Shown here: positions 46,255-58,200 of the stretch, piece after piece
Layout of the letters: each line of letters begins with the position of its first letter
Position numbering within the stretch: position 1 is the stretch's first letter
From: Lineus longissimus
Taxonomy: Eukaryota; Nemertea; Pilidiophora; Heteronemertea; Lineidae
Direction: 5' to 3'
Length of the DNA: 64,000 nt
NCBI RefSeq assembly: GCF_910592395.1
Contig: NC_088323.1
Location: forward strand, 8,248,001 to 8,312,000
Position numbers and translations under genes: made by a program
Notes under the pieces: generated by a model
What the model saw: the letters and a program-made list of their open reading frames with translations, nothing else
Databases searched by the model: none
Told to the model about the DNA's origin: nothing

Positions 46255-46800
46255 GCTTCAATTGCAAGTAGCGAATTACCTGTTAGGAGTATGAACTTGG
46301 GGTAAGGCAAGATTTTTTTAATGCCTTGTTTAGCGAACTGATATTCTGAAAGATCTTAGAGAGAGCTTCAATTCCAAGTAACGAATTACCTGTTAGGAGT
46401 ATGAACTTGGGGTAAGGCAAGACTTTTTTAGTGCCTTGTTTAGCGAAGTATTATTCTGAAAGATCTTAGAGAGAGCTTCAATTGCAAGTAGCGAATTACC
46501 TGTTAGGAGTATGAACTTGGGGTAAGGCGAGATTTTTTAATGCCTTGTTTAGCGAACTAATATTCTGAAAGATCTTAGAGAGAGCTTCAATTGCATGTAA
46601 CGAATTACCTGTTAGGAGTATGAACTTGGGGTAAGGCAAGATTTTTTTAGTGCCTTGTTTAGCAAAGTATTATTCTGAAAGATCTTAGAGAGAGCTTCAA
46701 TTGCAAGTAACGAATTACCTGTTAGGAGTATGAACTTGGGGTAAGACGAGATTTTTTTAATGCCTTGTTTAGCGAACTAATATTCTGAACGATCTTCCGA
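46255..46800. repeat. Minisatellite, 109-110-bp unit, five copies
   Basis: Units begin GCTTCAATTGCAAGTAACG and contain TTACCTGTTAGGAGTATGAA, CTTGGGGTAAGGCAAG and GATCTTAGAGA. Copies alternate in small variants (AGCGAACTAATATT against AGCGAAGTATTATT), so a two-unit higher-order pattern is visible. Confidence 0.9.
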
Positions 46801-47274
46801 GGAGGTCGGGAAAAAAATAAAAATAAATTTTTATTTCTTACCTTACAAAATGGGTAAGCCAAAATATTTGGGCAGAGGACAAAATAAAAATAAAAATTCT
46901 TTTCTGGAATAAAATACTGTTCTGAAAAGTCTTTAAAATGCATTGATTTCTTTTTTTTTTCTTCATGAAATTAGCAGTTTTTTCAGGTGGTTGTTGGAAA
47001 AAAAATTAGTATTTAAAATTTGGCATTTTTTTATGGGTTCACTAAACAAGACATGAAAAAATATTTGTCTGAAAGCACTAAAATCTCCATTGTTTTCTGC
47101 ATGCTGTCCTTTCAGAACATTGTGATAAACTAATGATAAGTATTTTTCAAAATGAAGTTTGAAAACACTGTGTTTTCATGATCCAAGATCCTGCATGACT
47201 AATGCGATCAGGAGGGAAGTGGGAAATTGTCAAAAACTTTATTGTTTACAGTAAATTATTGGTTCAACTGCAAT

Positions 47275-47745
47275 TTCTATAAAGGGATCTATGGATGTTA
47301 AAAACCTTTATTCTGAGATAATGCCACCACAATGAATTGCCAACTTCTGTGAAAATTTAGCATTGAAAAGTTTTTAAAAATGTTCATTTGATCAGATTGA
47401 CCTGAATCAACATCGCTGCTGTTAATCAAAACTATCCGCAATCTAAGTCCAGGGAGACTGAAATTTGTTATTGATTCTATTGAAATGTGTGATGGCTGAG
47501 AAAAATTGTCTGGCATCTGGCATGGGTTAATGTGAATAGATTAGTGAAGTATTCATGCAATTGTTCGCTATTTTTAGCTCTCGGATGGTTTGCTATTTCT
47601 ATAATGGGATGGATGTCTACCTTCGCACCGTAACTAATTGCCAATAAATATTAAAATTTAACTTTGAGAGTTAAAATGTTCATTCGACCAGATTGACCTG
47701 AATTGATGTTGCCGCTGTCAACCAAAACGATTGTAGAACAGAACA
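47275..47745. repeat. Two diverged direct repeats
   Basis: AAATGTTCATTTGATCAGAT plus TGACCTGAATCAACATCG (47378-47415) matches AAATGTTCATTCGACCAGAT plus TGACCTGAATTGATGTTG (47673-47710). Flanking blocks around TCTATAA.GGGAT also match. Period about 300 bp. Confidence 0.6.
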
Positions 47746-48004
47746 TTTTTATGGCATGAAATTTTCGCAAATGCTGAGTGATGGACACATATTTGCCAAT
47801 GAAATACGAATTGTCTAATTGTCTAAATATAGGTGCAGAAGTGTACCCGTCTATACCATACTCAAAACCACTGTTAACAGGTCTCAATGTATGGGGTAAT
47901 AAGCCTAAAAGCACAAAAATATGGAATTTGTGTTTGCTAGGGGTAATGATACGTGCTAATTGCACAGGGTGCAGGAGGTCTCTAATTAATCACCTCTTTT
48001 TGAA

Positions 48005-48268
48005 TATACTGATCCAAAAAGATTCATCTGGTTGGTGTTTTAGATTGATGCAAGTTCTTTTATCACAAGCAGAATGTTACCTTGTAAATATTTCGTCCTC
48101 ACACTAATAAGGACTTCTTCAGTACACTGACTGACAGAGGTAGCTCTGCTGACGTCAGCTGACCTCTACGGTTCTCGGATTTACAAGGTAAATATTGCTG
48201 CTTGTGATAAAAGAGCTTTTTTCAATCTAAAACACCATGCTGATGAATCTTTTTGGATCAATCAGAGA
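48005..48268. repeat. Palindromic Penelope terminal repeats (head to head)
   Basis: The left arm TGATCCAAAAAGATTCATCT...TTTTATCACAAGCAGAA...CCTTGTAAATATTT is complementary to the right arm ATTTACAAGGTAAATATTGC...GCTTGTGATAAAAG...GATGAATCTTTTTGGATCA. The centre, at about 48150, is GCTGACGTCAGC. The left-arm sequence recurs on the plus strand at 49030-49190, the other side of the Penelope reverse transcriptase fragment. Inverted, joined terminal repeats are characteristic of Penelope-like elements. Confidence 0.8.
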
Positions 48269-48269
48269 G

Positions 48270-49190
48270 ATGCGGCCAGGATTCGGTCAGGGAAGTACAG
48301 ATTTTAGAAGGATCGTGTGAGAAGTTGGCGGCGTTTCGGATCCATCTGCGATTCACACTATGTTGCAAGAGCAAGGGAATCGTTCCACCCAGTTTACGGC
48401 CAAAATGTTCAATTAAAACCTAGAAAACACGGAAAATCCTTCAGAGGGCTGAGAAACAACTAGTCGGGAACGAACAGGATCGTTTTAAACAACAAGATTG
48501 GTTATTTAGAACGGCGACACGAAGCCCAGCAAGAGGAACTTGGTCCTGCTATGTTGACGACACCTTCACCATAATGAAAAAGGCTAAGGTTGATGAGTTG
48601 ACGGCCCACCTCAACAACCAGAATGAACACATCATGTTCACCAGGAAACTTGAGAAGGACAACAAACTCGGTTTTTTGAACTCGAACATTCGCAAATGTG
48701 AGGATGGTCATCTTGAACTTAGCGTTTTTCGCAAGGCCACACACACTGACCAGTATTTAAACTTTCTGTTACATCACCCATTGAATCAAAAAGTAGGTGT
48801 AGTCAGGACATTGCTTCACCTTTGTGACACCATAGTGACAACGGAGAGTGTTCTGACAAAGGCCTAATAGTCCTACCGTACACACAAGGACCCAGTGAAA
48901 AAATTGAGCACATTTATAACAAACATGGCATGCAACTGGTCTCCCAACCGGGGTGCACTATTAGAAATTTACTTGTGGCACCAGCCAGACAACCATGAAC
49001 AGAGACAGTTGCCTCCAACTGTCTCACACATACAATCAGATCCTCAAATCCGAGAACCCTGGAGGTCAGCTGACATCAGCAGAGCTACCTCTGTCAGTCA
49101 GTGCACTGAAGAAGTCCTTAGTGTGAGGACAAAATATTTACAAGGTAAATACTTATAAATATTTCTTCTTGTGATAAAATAATTTTTTTT
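48270..49190 (+). mobile_element. Penelope-like retroelement remnant
   Basis: Holds a reverse transcriptase C-terminal part (48541-48864) and ends with a terminal repeat (about 49030-49190) that is also present, inverted, at 48005-48268. The 5' half of the reverse transcriptase and any GIY-YIG endonuclease are absent or unreadable. Direction is from 48270 to 49190. Confidence 0.8.
48541..48864 (+). pseudogene. Penelope reverse transcriptase fragment
   Basis: The plus frame reads WSCYVDDTFTIMKKA (catalytic YVDD), then NEHIMFTRKLEKDNKLGFLN, then LSVFRKATHTDQYLNFLLHH, and PLNQKVGVVRTLLH. This is the order of the palm and thumb in Penelope-like reverse transcriptases, where the YVDDTF, FL.., RK.THTD.YL and H..KR...R blocks are diagnostic. 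The usual aspartate in the FLD block reads Asn here. It stops at 48864, upstream frames are broken, so it is a fossil. Confidence 0.88.
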
Positions 49191-50726
49191 ATCTACTGAG
49201 TATATCGTTAACCAAGCTGAGATCAACATAAGGCCTAGCTGGATGCAATGTGGAAACATGCCAACAATGATATATGGAATTCTTGCTGAAAAGGGCACTG
49301 TCAATGACTGTTCCTGAAGGAAATATGAAATCATTTTTTCGCCATCTTTGAGAAGGGTGTCACAGCAATTTTGATGTGTAATTTCACCGTAAAATTCCCA
49401 TTATTTCTCCTACTTTTGGAGGTTTGAAGCGAGACAAAAGAAAATAATTTGGTCAAGGTGATCCATTGTTTTACCATAATTAATGACTTGGGCCATGGTG
49501 CCATCCTTGCAAGTATAAGAATATGAGACAAGACCACTAATGAATATTCATAGGTTGGAGGGTCGAGGCCTATCAATTAGACGAGTGCATGTTTTCAACT
49601 CTCAAGTACATTTTTGGAGAGGTATTGAAAAAATATTTGTTGTGGCAAGTCTACAGATATAAAGAAATTATTTGATGAAAAAATTAATTTCGAATTTTGC
49701 TAATTGGGTAATAGGGGGCGTGTTTTGAGTTTTTTCTGCCAGTTGGCTGAAAAGAGTGGAAATATCAAAGTCTGTCTAATTTGTCGATTATCAAAAAATT
49801 TCCGTGGTCAATCACCAGTTTATTTTTCACCATTTACTTGCCCGACTGTCCGGAATAACATAATCTAAATTTCAGATTCACAACCGCACGCATTATTTGA
49901 TGCGTCGCGGTCAAACATTGACAATTTAACTGCTAAAAGGCTTAAAAAATCAATTGTGGTCTTGTCTCAAATTCGCCCGGTAGTTTTTCATACAATCACA
50001 ATCCAAGGGATGGATCCTTAAGCCCTCGGCCCCTGTCAAACTCAGCTGTAAATTGTATGTGCAGTGACAGCTGTGACAGGCAGATAACACAGTGACAGCT
50101 GTGACTTAGTTTTGACGTCATTGAGATGTTACTGTCTGCCAAATTCTCCTCAGTCTGGCAGGGGCAGCTGTAGCTGCAGCTTTGGCTATACGCATTTTCA
50201 CCTCCTTGAGGGAAGTGCCATCCTCTGTTTGTGTGGCACCTGGCCTAGGTAGATGAACTCTACCACATTGCACTGCGCTATGCAGCAACTCCAGTGTTAG
50301 TTCTGTTTAAAAGGTCGGTTCGGGCTATAAAAATCACATTTACACTGTATTTCTGGTCACGATCTCACAAGCACTGTGTAAATGGCTCATCCGCTCTTCC
50401 GTCTGCCATACTGAACTGGTTTTGTGACTTTATTGCAATTCACCAGCTGTTCCCGTGGCCTATATACAGTCAAGATCATAGTCTTTGTATTTGGGCACAG
50501 ATGTTTTGTTGGTCAGTGTTTATATAGGTCTTGTGCTTGTTCACATCCAATGAATGCGCATTCGCCACGTTTTGCAGTGGCCTGTGACAACGTAGATAAA
50601 ACATCGAGCTATCAAGACTATATTCGATACAAGTTGCTGTATTACAGGTAACAACAACTTCCATGCCAACAACCCAGCTACCAGCAGTATTCACACCAAA
50701 TGTAGACTTCTGTGGTTCATTATTGC
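49190..50726. other. No gene seen
   Basis: Only a short direct repeat (ACAGTGACAGCTGTGAC at about 50060 and 50089) stands out. No frame resembles a protein. Confidence 0.45.
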
Positions 50727-50848
50727 CTTAGTCATCCTGAAGTCTTCCAGACCTATATGAACATAGTCTTCCAGACCTATGAATATAGTCTTCCAGACCT
50801 ATACTTTTGATTTACTTTACTCTTCCAGACCTATACTTTTTACTTAAA
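50727..50848. repeat. Short tandem array of TCTTCCAGACCTATA
   Basis: Five imperfect copies of the 15-bp core separated by 8-30 bases. Confidence 0.8.
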
Positions 50849-51189
50849 CCCTTCTCCCCTCTGAGGGCATAGGCCGCTAACAACTTTCCCCAATCGTTTT
50901 TTCTACCTGGTGATCCTCTCCAGTTCCTGCCAAGAGTGACCCATTGGCATTTCCAGACCTGGACTGCAAACAAGTGGTGGGGATAGCTGTCGTTGGGCTT
51001 CTTCATGTCAATGAACGTTGCTGTAACGAAACTGATAAAGCATTTTCTGAAACCAAATCAATCAAAATGCTCAAAGTAATGTGTAAACATGCAAATGTTT
51101 GCATGGATTTATTTGTTTATTTACAGTTAATTGCGGAAATGTGTCAGCGAAAAAGATTTGCTTTAATTGAAAATTGAAAAAAAATTGTG

Positions 51190-51300
51190 TTTAAGGAATT
51201 GATACCTCACTGTCTGCATTGATTGTCTCACCAAAACCGCTCGGGTGGAGCAAAAATATTGGCCAAAACCTCGGCCAATATCTCAAATTAAACAAAAAAT
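51190..51300. repeat. Member of the ACCGCTCGGGTGGAGC family
   Basis: AAGGAATTGATACC and AACCGCTCGGGTGGAGC recur from 22435-22625 and 23285-23400. ATTGGCCAAAACCTCGGCCAAT forms a local hairpin. Confidence 0.6.
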
Positions 51301-51609
51301 AAATGTGGTTTTGAATGCGTTGTGACAGCTTCCACATTTTGCACCAATCAAAGAGTTTATGATTCACTGACTTCAAAACGGGGCATTGTTTGCGGATAGT
51401 GCAGCACTGTTTGCGGATAGTGCATTTACACTGTAAAGTGTGGTTCGTTCTAAATCCATGTGTTTTAGAATACAGGGTTGTCCAAGCGCTAGCAAATGCA
51501 AAGTTGCAATTTTACAAAACTACAAAATAAAATGGCCATGACTTTTTCCATCCATGACTATTTCCATGTGCCCTATTTTTTTTCCTGATGGGTGGGGTTG
51601 CTCCACTCA

Positions 51610-51838
51610 CTTAAAGGGGGACTATAGGCAGCAAGAGAGGGGCTAATTTGACCCATCTTCAAGTGACTAGTGCACACAGTAAGGGCCCTTGGTCATGTCA
51701 GACTTAGCACTAAATATATATCCCTCGTACGAGTGTGAATCATTTTGACCTACTGCGAGATGTGAGAGACCCCTATTGGCGACATTGTGTAACTTTGTCT
51801 TCACGCCTGCGTAGCTGCTGCCCATATTGTCCCTTCAA
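51610..51838. mobile_element. MITE R3, copy 2
   Basis: Second copy of the 41105-41335 element (ACTTAAAGGGGGACTATAGG, AAGGGCCCTTGGTCATGTCA). It ends about 155 bases before the first recognised EcR coding exon, so it may sit in an upstream intron. Confidence 0.8.
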
Positions 51839-51995
51839 CACAGGTGCCATGTATTTTTTCCCTCTCCAATAATTGATTCCAGGATCCCACCATCTTATAT
51901 TTTCTTCAAGTTCGTTAGGGATTTCTAAGCTACGCATTGCCCTTGTATTTCATTCCTCATAACTGACACATATCATATTTTTTGTATGTTTTCAG

Positions 51996-52234
51996 ATACT
52001 GGTAGATGTTCATTGGCGAGGTTGGTGAGATAGCAATGATTCTTACACAACTTGAAGATTCTTTCCCTTATGGTAGGAACTTGCTCATGGATCACCCCCT
52101 CCCCCAATCAAGCGAGATTTCCCAGTCGGACGTCAAGGGTAGCCTGGGTAAGAAGGATGAGGAGCTTTGCCTCATTTGTGGAGACCGGGCGTCCGGGTAT
52201 CATTACAATGCCCTCAGCTGTGAGGGATGTAAAG
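51996..52234 (+). CDS. EcR: EcR exon 1 of the model: start codon, A/B region, first zinc finger
   Basis: A TTTTCAG acceptor ends at 51995, so an upstream non-coding leader exon is likely. The ATG at 52006 is chosen because TAG sits immediately before it in frame (52003-52005). The exon encodes 76 residues: a short acidic A/B region, then the first zinc finger (C55, C58, C72, C75) in [20 protein letters not shown]. The P-box is CEGCKG, as in EcR, RAR and TR, which selects AGGTCA half-sites. Donor GTATGA at 52235, phase 1. A 54-residue A/B region is short for EcR, so alternative N-termini from other promoters may exist. Confidence 0.93.
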
Positions 52235-55200
52235 GTATGAAGACATGTGTGCAATAACCCAGTAACCCACATTTATTTGTGCCATTTTGTTTATCATACT
52301 CAGTGTTCTCCCACCCAACTTTGGCAGCTCACCACCCTACCTTAGAAGAGCCACCCTACATGGGTCTGAAATTTTGTAAAGGGTTTCTATATTATAGGAC
52401 CACCCTACCTTAAATTGCTTGCCTCCCTACCTTGTGTTGCACCCTGGAAAAACTTCTCGAATATTAAGTGTACCATCCTACCTTGAGAAAACCATGTGGA
52501 GAACCATGAAACTGCTATTATCCTACATTGAGAAAACCATGTGGAGAACCATGAAACTGCTATCATCCTACATTGAGAAAACCATGTGGAGAACCATGAA
52601 ACTGCTATCATCCTACATTGAGAAAACCATGTGGAGAACCATGAAACTGCTATCATCCTACATTGAGAAAACCATGTGGAGAACCATGAAACTGCTATCA
52701 TCCTACCTTGAGAAAACCCTGTGGAGAACCATGAAACTGCTACCATCCTACATTGAGAAAACCATGTGGAGAACCATGAAACTGCTATCATCCTACATTG
52801 AGAAAACCCTGTGGAGAACCATGAAACTGCTATCATCCTACCTTGAGAAAACCCTGTGGAGAACCATGAAACTGCTATCATCCTACATTGAGAAAACCCT
52901 GTGGAGAACCATGAAACTGCTATCATCCTACCTTGAGAAAACCCTGTGGAGAACCATGAAACTGCTACCATCCTACATTGAGAAAACCCTGTGGAGAACC
53001 ATGAAACTACTATCATCCTACATTGAGAAAACACTGTGGAGAGACCTGATCAACTGCTTGCTGTTCCCTGACATCAAATGCATTCTATTGCCCTTCATGG
53101 TACCAGTCTTGGGATGGTGAAATGTCCTCAAAGCAATAGGCCATAAACAGCAGTTGCACTGCCAACGAGAACCCAGAAAAGACTAAGCTGACATCAACGT
53201 CCAGATTTTAATCGCACGACCAATGCCAATATCTGATGTGTCGAAGAATGAAATCAGCTTACTTCTATACCTTTGGACTTTGTTTAAAAACATTAAGATG
53301 TGATTGTGACATTTGGGGGTTATAGTTGACATTGGGGGTCACTTATTGATTAAGTTATTGCTATAAATGCCGTCTTACCGGCAGTAAATGACAATCCCTA
53401 AGTCTCCTCCTTTCACCGCGGACCTAATATGGTGGGAAATCCATCAGACGCACACTCATAAATGGGTGGCCAATGAAATTGCTTGACACTAAGTTATGAG
53501 GAACCAGCAGAACTAAAAATCTAGATGGCAGCACCAGTACTAAAAGGTACATTATGCTTCTCGTGCATTTTCCATTCAAATCAAGTTTTGTTGATTTTCT
53601 CCCTAAAACTCATCAAAATAGAATTAAGGACCAATAAAACAACATTTTTGGTGCTACAGTACAACCTCTCTATTGCGGACACCCATGGGACTGGGCGTTG
53701 GTGTCCATAATGTGGAGGTGTCCTTAACAGGGAGGTTATGCCATTATTGTCCAAAAAGTGGATTCGTGTGTATGAACACGGGGGTATATATGCGTACTTG
53801 AAGTTACTTTATTGTAATACCTTATGGCATATCTAGTGGAGGTCATATTAATTTGCCAACATTGATATATGCAGGTTGTGTTCGTACGCTACATACTACA
53901 TAGACAGCGTACATCTTTAATTAGTTGTATAAAAGCATTACATTGAGCTACTGCACATCAAGCTTTATTCTTTGTAATAAGAGCACAAGGGGACAAACAA
54001 CTCAATGGACTGCAATTAATGTTAGAATATACAATAGCTTGGCAATGTGATGAGCAGTGAAGATAATTAAACGAAACATAGGAGAGCAACGGACATTGAA
54101 TTCACTCCACCTTGTTATTAACTGAACACGTTGTCTAATTATGTTCATCAAATACGCAAACTTCACACCTGTTGGGTCTAATCGATTACCTAAGTGAACA
54201 CGGGAAGCCATTGTTTTTGTTTACTGTCCATAATTGTGAGGGGATTGGACCAAAAAGTCACCATGGCCGTGTCCGCAATTCAGAGTAAAGAGGTGTCCGC
54301 TCTACAGAGGTTTTGGTTAAAGCAAATGACTTAGAAAAAAATAGGGACTGAACAAACATGTCCGTAATGCAGAGGTGTCCGCCTGGCAGTGGTGTCCACA
54401 AGGGGAGGTTCTACTCTATTTCCCCATGTAGAGTAATTCAGGGATAAAATATTCAATAATCATTGACCCGGGAAATGGCTTTCTCATTACAGCCATGGTC
54501 CACTTGCCTGCAGGGCCCCCTATTGGCAGGTTTTGATGTGCAGGTTCCATTGAATGACGGCCTGAATTAATGTTCCCAGCCTCGCTTTATTATCAGGTTA
54601 CCCTTCTTCTATACAACACCCAGTACATTTGTCCTGAAACCGCCCAAGCAATAACTGTTATTACTCATTGAACTCCTGGTCTTCCAGTCCCGACGATGGC
54701 TTTCAGTGTGTGTCTTGTGCGACACCCACAATTAGGACACGCACCTGTAGTAATCCAATCAGCATGCAGTTTGAACACGAAAATAGTTCAGTTTGAGATC
54801 AATGCATGGTCTCACCATACCAGTTGAATGGCATTTTCCATTTCAGTATAATTTTTCTAAAATTGAGAATAAGGTGTGTTTAAAATGAAGAAAGTAATGA
54901 AGTTTCAGTCCAATTGGCATACTCATGTGGTTTTGAGGCTCCATTCAACCAGTGATGGTGAAAAAGCTGACTCGCAGGTTAAAAGCCGTAAAAAATCACC
55001 CCCCTAACTTCAGATCCCCCAAACCCTAAAATTATCATGCATAACGTACTTAATGAAAATTGTATAGTTTGACAGTCTGGGATAGGTCTATTTGGCTTTG
55101 GAAGAAGTTATGAGCATGTAGAAAGTACCGTACGTGACCATTAGTGTAATGTTAGTGTTGTTGTGATATGGACGTGTGGGAAAGGAAGGGAATGCACTGT

Positions 55201-58200
55201 GACAAACAATATTGAGTAACAGCCGTTCGGACAGCCGATCGGGGGGGGGGGGGGTTTTCGGCAGTGAAAGAAGGATTGATAGGCGTGTAATATGCTTCCC
55301 CTTATTTCAGGTTTCTTCCGGCGCAGCATCACCCGCTCAGCTGACTATGTGTGCAAGGAAGGTGGCAAGTGTGAGATGGACATGTGGATGCGGCGCAAGT
55401 GCCAGTTCTGCCGCCTGCGCCGGTGTCGTGAGGTCGGCATGCGGGAAGAGTGTAAGCTCATTTTCTATCTTGGGGGGCGCAGGTAGAGGGGGCGGCAGAA
55501 GTCACACAAAAATGTGTTGTTGACCGCGATTTTATTTCATTTCTATGGAAAAAGTTTGAATGGAATGTTACTCCCCTTCAATCAACACATAAGTTGCGCT
55601 TCCACCTGGTAAATCCCTGGGGTTTTTTTGCGCTTCCACATTTGAATTGCCGTGATTAAATAGACCCGTGTGTGAAAACCCCGTGTCTATTAGCCCCATC
55701 AAGCTCGATGGGGCTAATTTAAACACGGGCTTTCTAATAGGTGGAAGCACAAGAAACATGGCATTCTGTAGTTCCTTAGCACGGCGACAGATGGCTTGTT
55801 CGATTTCTGTAATTGCTGTCCCTATGACGCATGCGTGATACACACTTTCTAACCTCTAACATTTACAAAACACAGGAGAGGTACTAACTGCAGCGTCACC
55901 TGTCTCCGGATCGACTAACAATATCTTATGCTGATTTATAGGTGGAAGCGCTCGCCAGGTTTTTCTTACACACGGCAAAGACATGGGTGTCGAAAAACCC
56001 GGGGATTTTGGATAGGTGGAACTAAGACTATAGGTGGAACTAACCCGGGGTCAAACCTGTGTTTAAATTAGCCCCATCGAGCTCGATGGGGCTAATAGAC
56101 ACGGGGTTTTCACACACAGGTCTATTTAAGCACGGCAATTCAAAGGTGGAAGCGCAAAAAAACCCCAGGGATTTACTAGGTGGAAGTGCAACTTATACAT
56201 GTTTTTTGATTTGACGGCTCAAGCTGAATTCCTTTCACTGATCAGTGTGGGCCATCATGAAAAACTTTGATTCGAGGAGACCACATTTCATCTTCATCAT
56301 AAAGCCAATCTCGGGGAAAACCAAATGATTATCACAGATCACATTTAAAAAGTTCTTCATTAATTACAAAGATATTATATAAAAAACAGTGATTTCTGAA
56401 AATTCATGGTTTACACTGATTTGTTTCCTATCATCTCTTGTAGAATTAGTCGCTTGGGACTTTCACAAAGGTGACTGTAACTTGCCCTGATTTTCTTCGA
56501 ATTGGTAGTTTACCTGTGATTTTGTATCATTATTTAGAAAGTTTGTAAAAGGAACACTTCAGTGCGATTTGTAAAGGTCATGCTCTCTTATGTTGGCCCC
56601 ACGACTGTTGATGATGACGTGTAGATAAAATTCCAGCTTGAACGGTCTTATTGAAATAATGCATTCACAGACTTATATCTGATTTTGAAATCATATGTGG
56701 CTACATAATAATATCAATATATACAGCTGTTGTTATTTCTAAGGCCAAACGAGGCACATCTGTGACCATAAGCCTGTTACAGGTATAATAGGCCTTTTGT
56801 GCCGATGCCTGTACTGGCTTAGAAAAGTTGACACAGTCGTTTTGAGTATATAGAGTGGAACCTTCCTGAGCAGACAGACAACTCTGCAAGTAGGACATCC
56901 TTTGTATAAGGGACAGTTTTTTTTCCTGGTGAGGTTATTTCTGTATACATTGATTTCTATAATCAGGCCGACAATGTAGGCCTACTTAAATGTAATATGA
57001 TAATGTAATATATTCATAAAATATGATAATATTACTTTATCACGAATAAATAAAGCCATTGACCTCTTTTCAGTGATACAAATTTATCAGTGCACATTAA
57101 TACAATACCACTTCAGGGGCTGTTTCCAGTAATTCCTAACTCATTGCCTCCCCTCAACCCATACAACACACCACGATGCACAGTAATGCATCACCAAAAT
57201 GCAGATAACCTGCCATGGTCTCATTTTAGAGAGGTTCCACCGTATACAATAGAACCTCTGTATTAAGGACACCCTCGGGACTGACAAGTGCTGTCCTTAA
57301 TAGAGAGGTGTCCTGATTAGGGAGGTCAAATTAAATGGGAAATTTGGGACCAAAACTACCATAGTGTCCTTTATAGAGAGGTTGTCCTTATTAGAGAGGT
57401 GTCTGCTAAGGGAGGTTCCTCTGTATATACTTAAACCTTACTGACTGAATCTTACTGTCTGCCGATGAGAATGAATGTTCACCTGTATTCACGAATTTCC
57501 GGTACTGTTCAGATGAATGTGTAGCCATGTAGGGCCATTACCAACTTCTGAAATGTATAAGTGTTAGCATTCTTGATGTTGTAAATAAAGAATTCTTCTT
57601 ACGATAGGTTTACTGTCAGACGAACAGTGCAAGGCTCGCATGTCACGACGGAAGGTACGTCCTCGGCAGGCATCACGGGACGTCGTCAAGGAAGAGTATG
57701 AGAAGCAAGACAGCTCACCTGTATCATCTGTGGTATCACCTGTTACCACGGAAACGGGTACCGACATCATTCCACAAACCACCATCAGTGATAATCCGAT
57801 GACGCTCATATGTGAAAAGCACAGAATGTTAATTGAAAAACTGGTGACTTTACAAGCCAAATATGAATTGCCCTCAGAAGAAGATGCAGCTGAAATAAGT
57901 GTATGTACTGTCGCTTTTGAGCTTGCGGGTTTAGAGATCACCTGCCACACTTTTTAACTTAGGGAAAAAATAATAGGGCATAAGATAACAAACGCAGTGG
58001 TGAAAGTATGGCAGGTAAAAAATTTAAACATTCCAGGTGGTATAGGAAGAAAAAACTGATGATGTACATTGTGGATCAACAAAAACCAACTATTTTGGCC
58101 TGAGAGAGGTCCAACAATTTTGGCCTAAATCTCGATGATATTGTCATTGTCATTCAAATAAAAAGTTATTTTGTGAAAGAATATGACTTGGACTTGTTAG

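Noticed and set aside
52235-52257. EcR ending shortly after the first zinc finger
   Set aside because: The reading past 52234 is intron; the second finger joins in frame from 55311.
52405-53120. Long overlapping ORFs on both strands (209 and 233 codons) as a repeat protein gene
   Set aside because: They are produced by a 45-bp minisatellite whose unit length is a multiple of three; no homology, and they lie in an EcR intron.
57901-57957. Extension of EcR exon 3 to the stop at 57957
   Set aside because: A strong GTATGT donor at 57901 is in phase with the next exon, and the extension does not resemble the ligand-binding domain.
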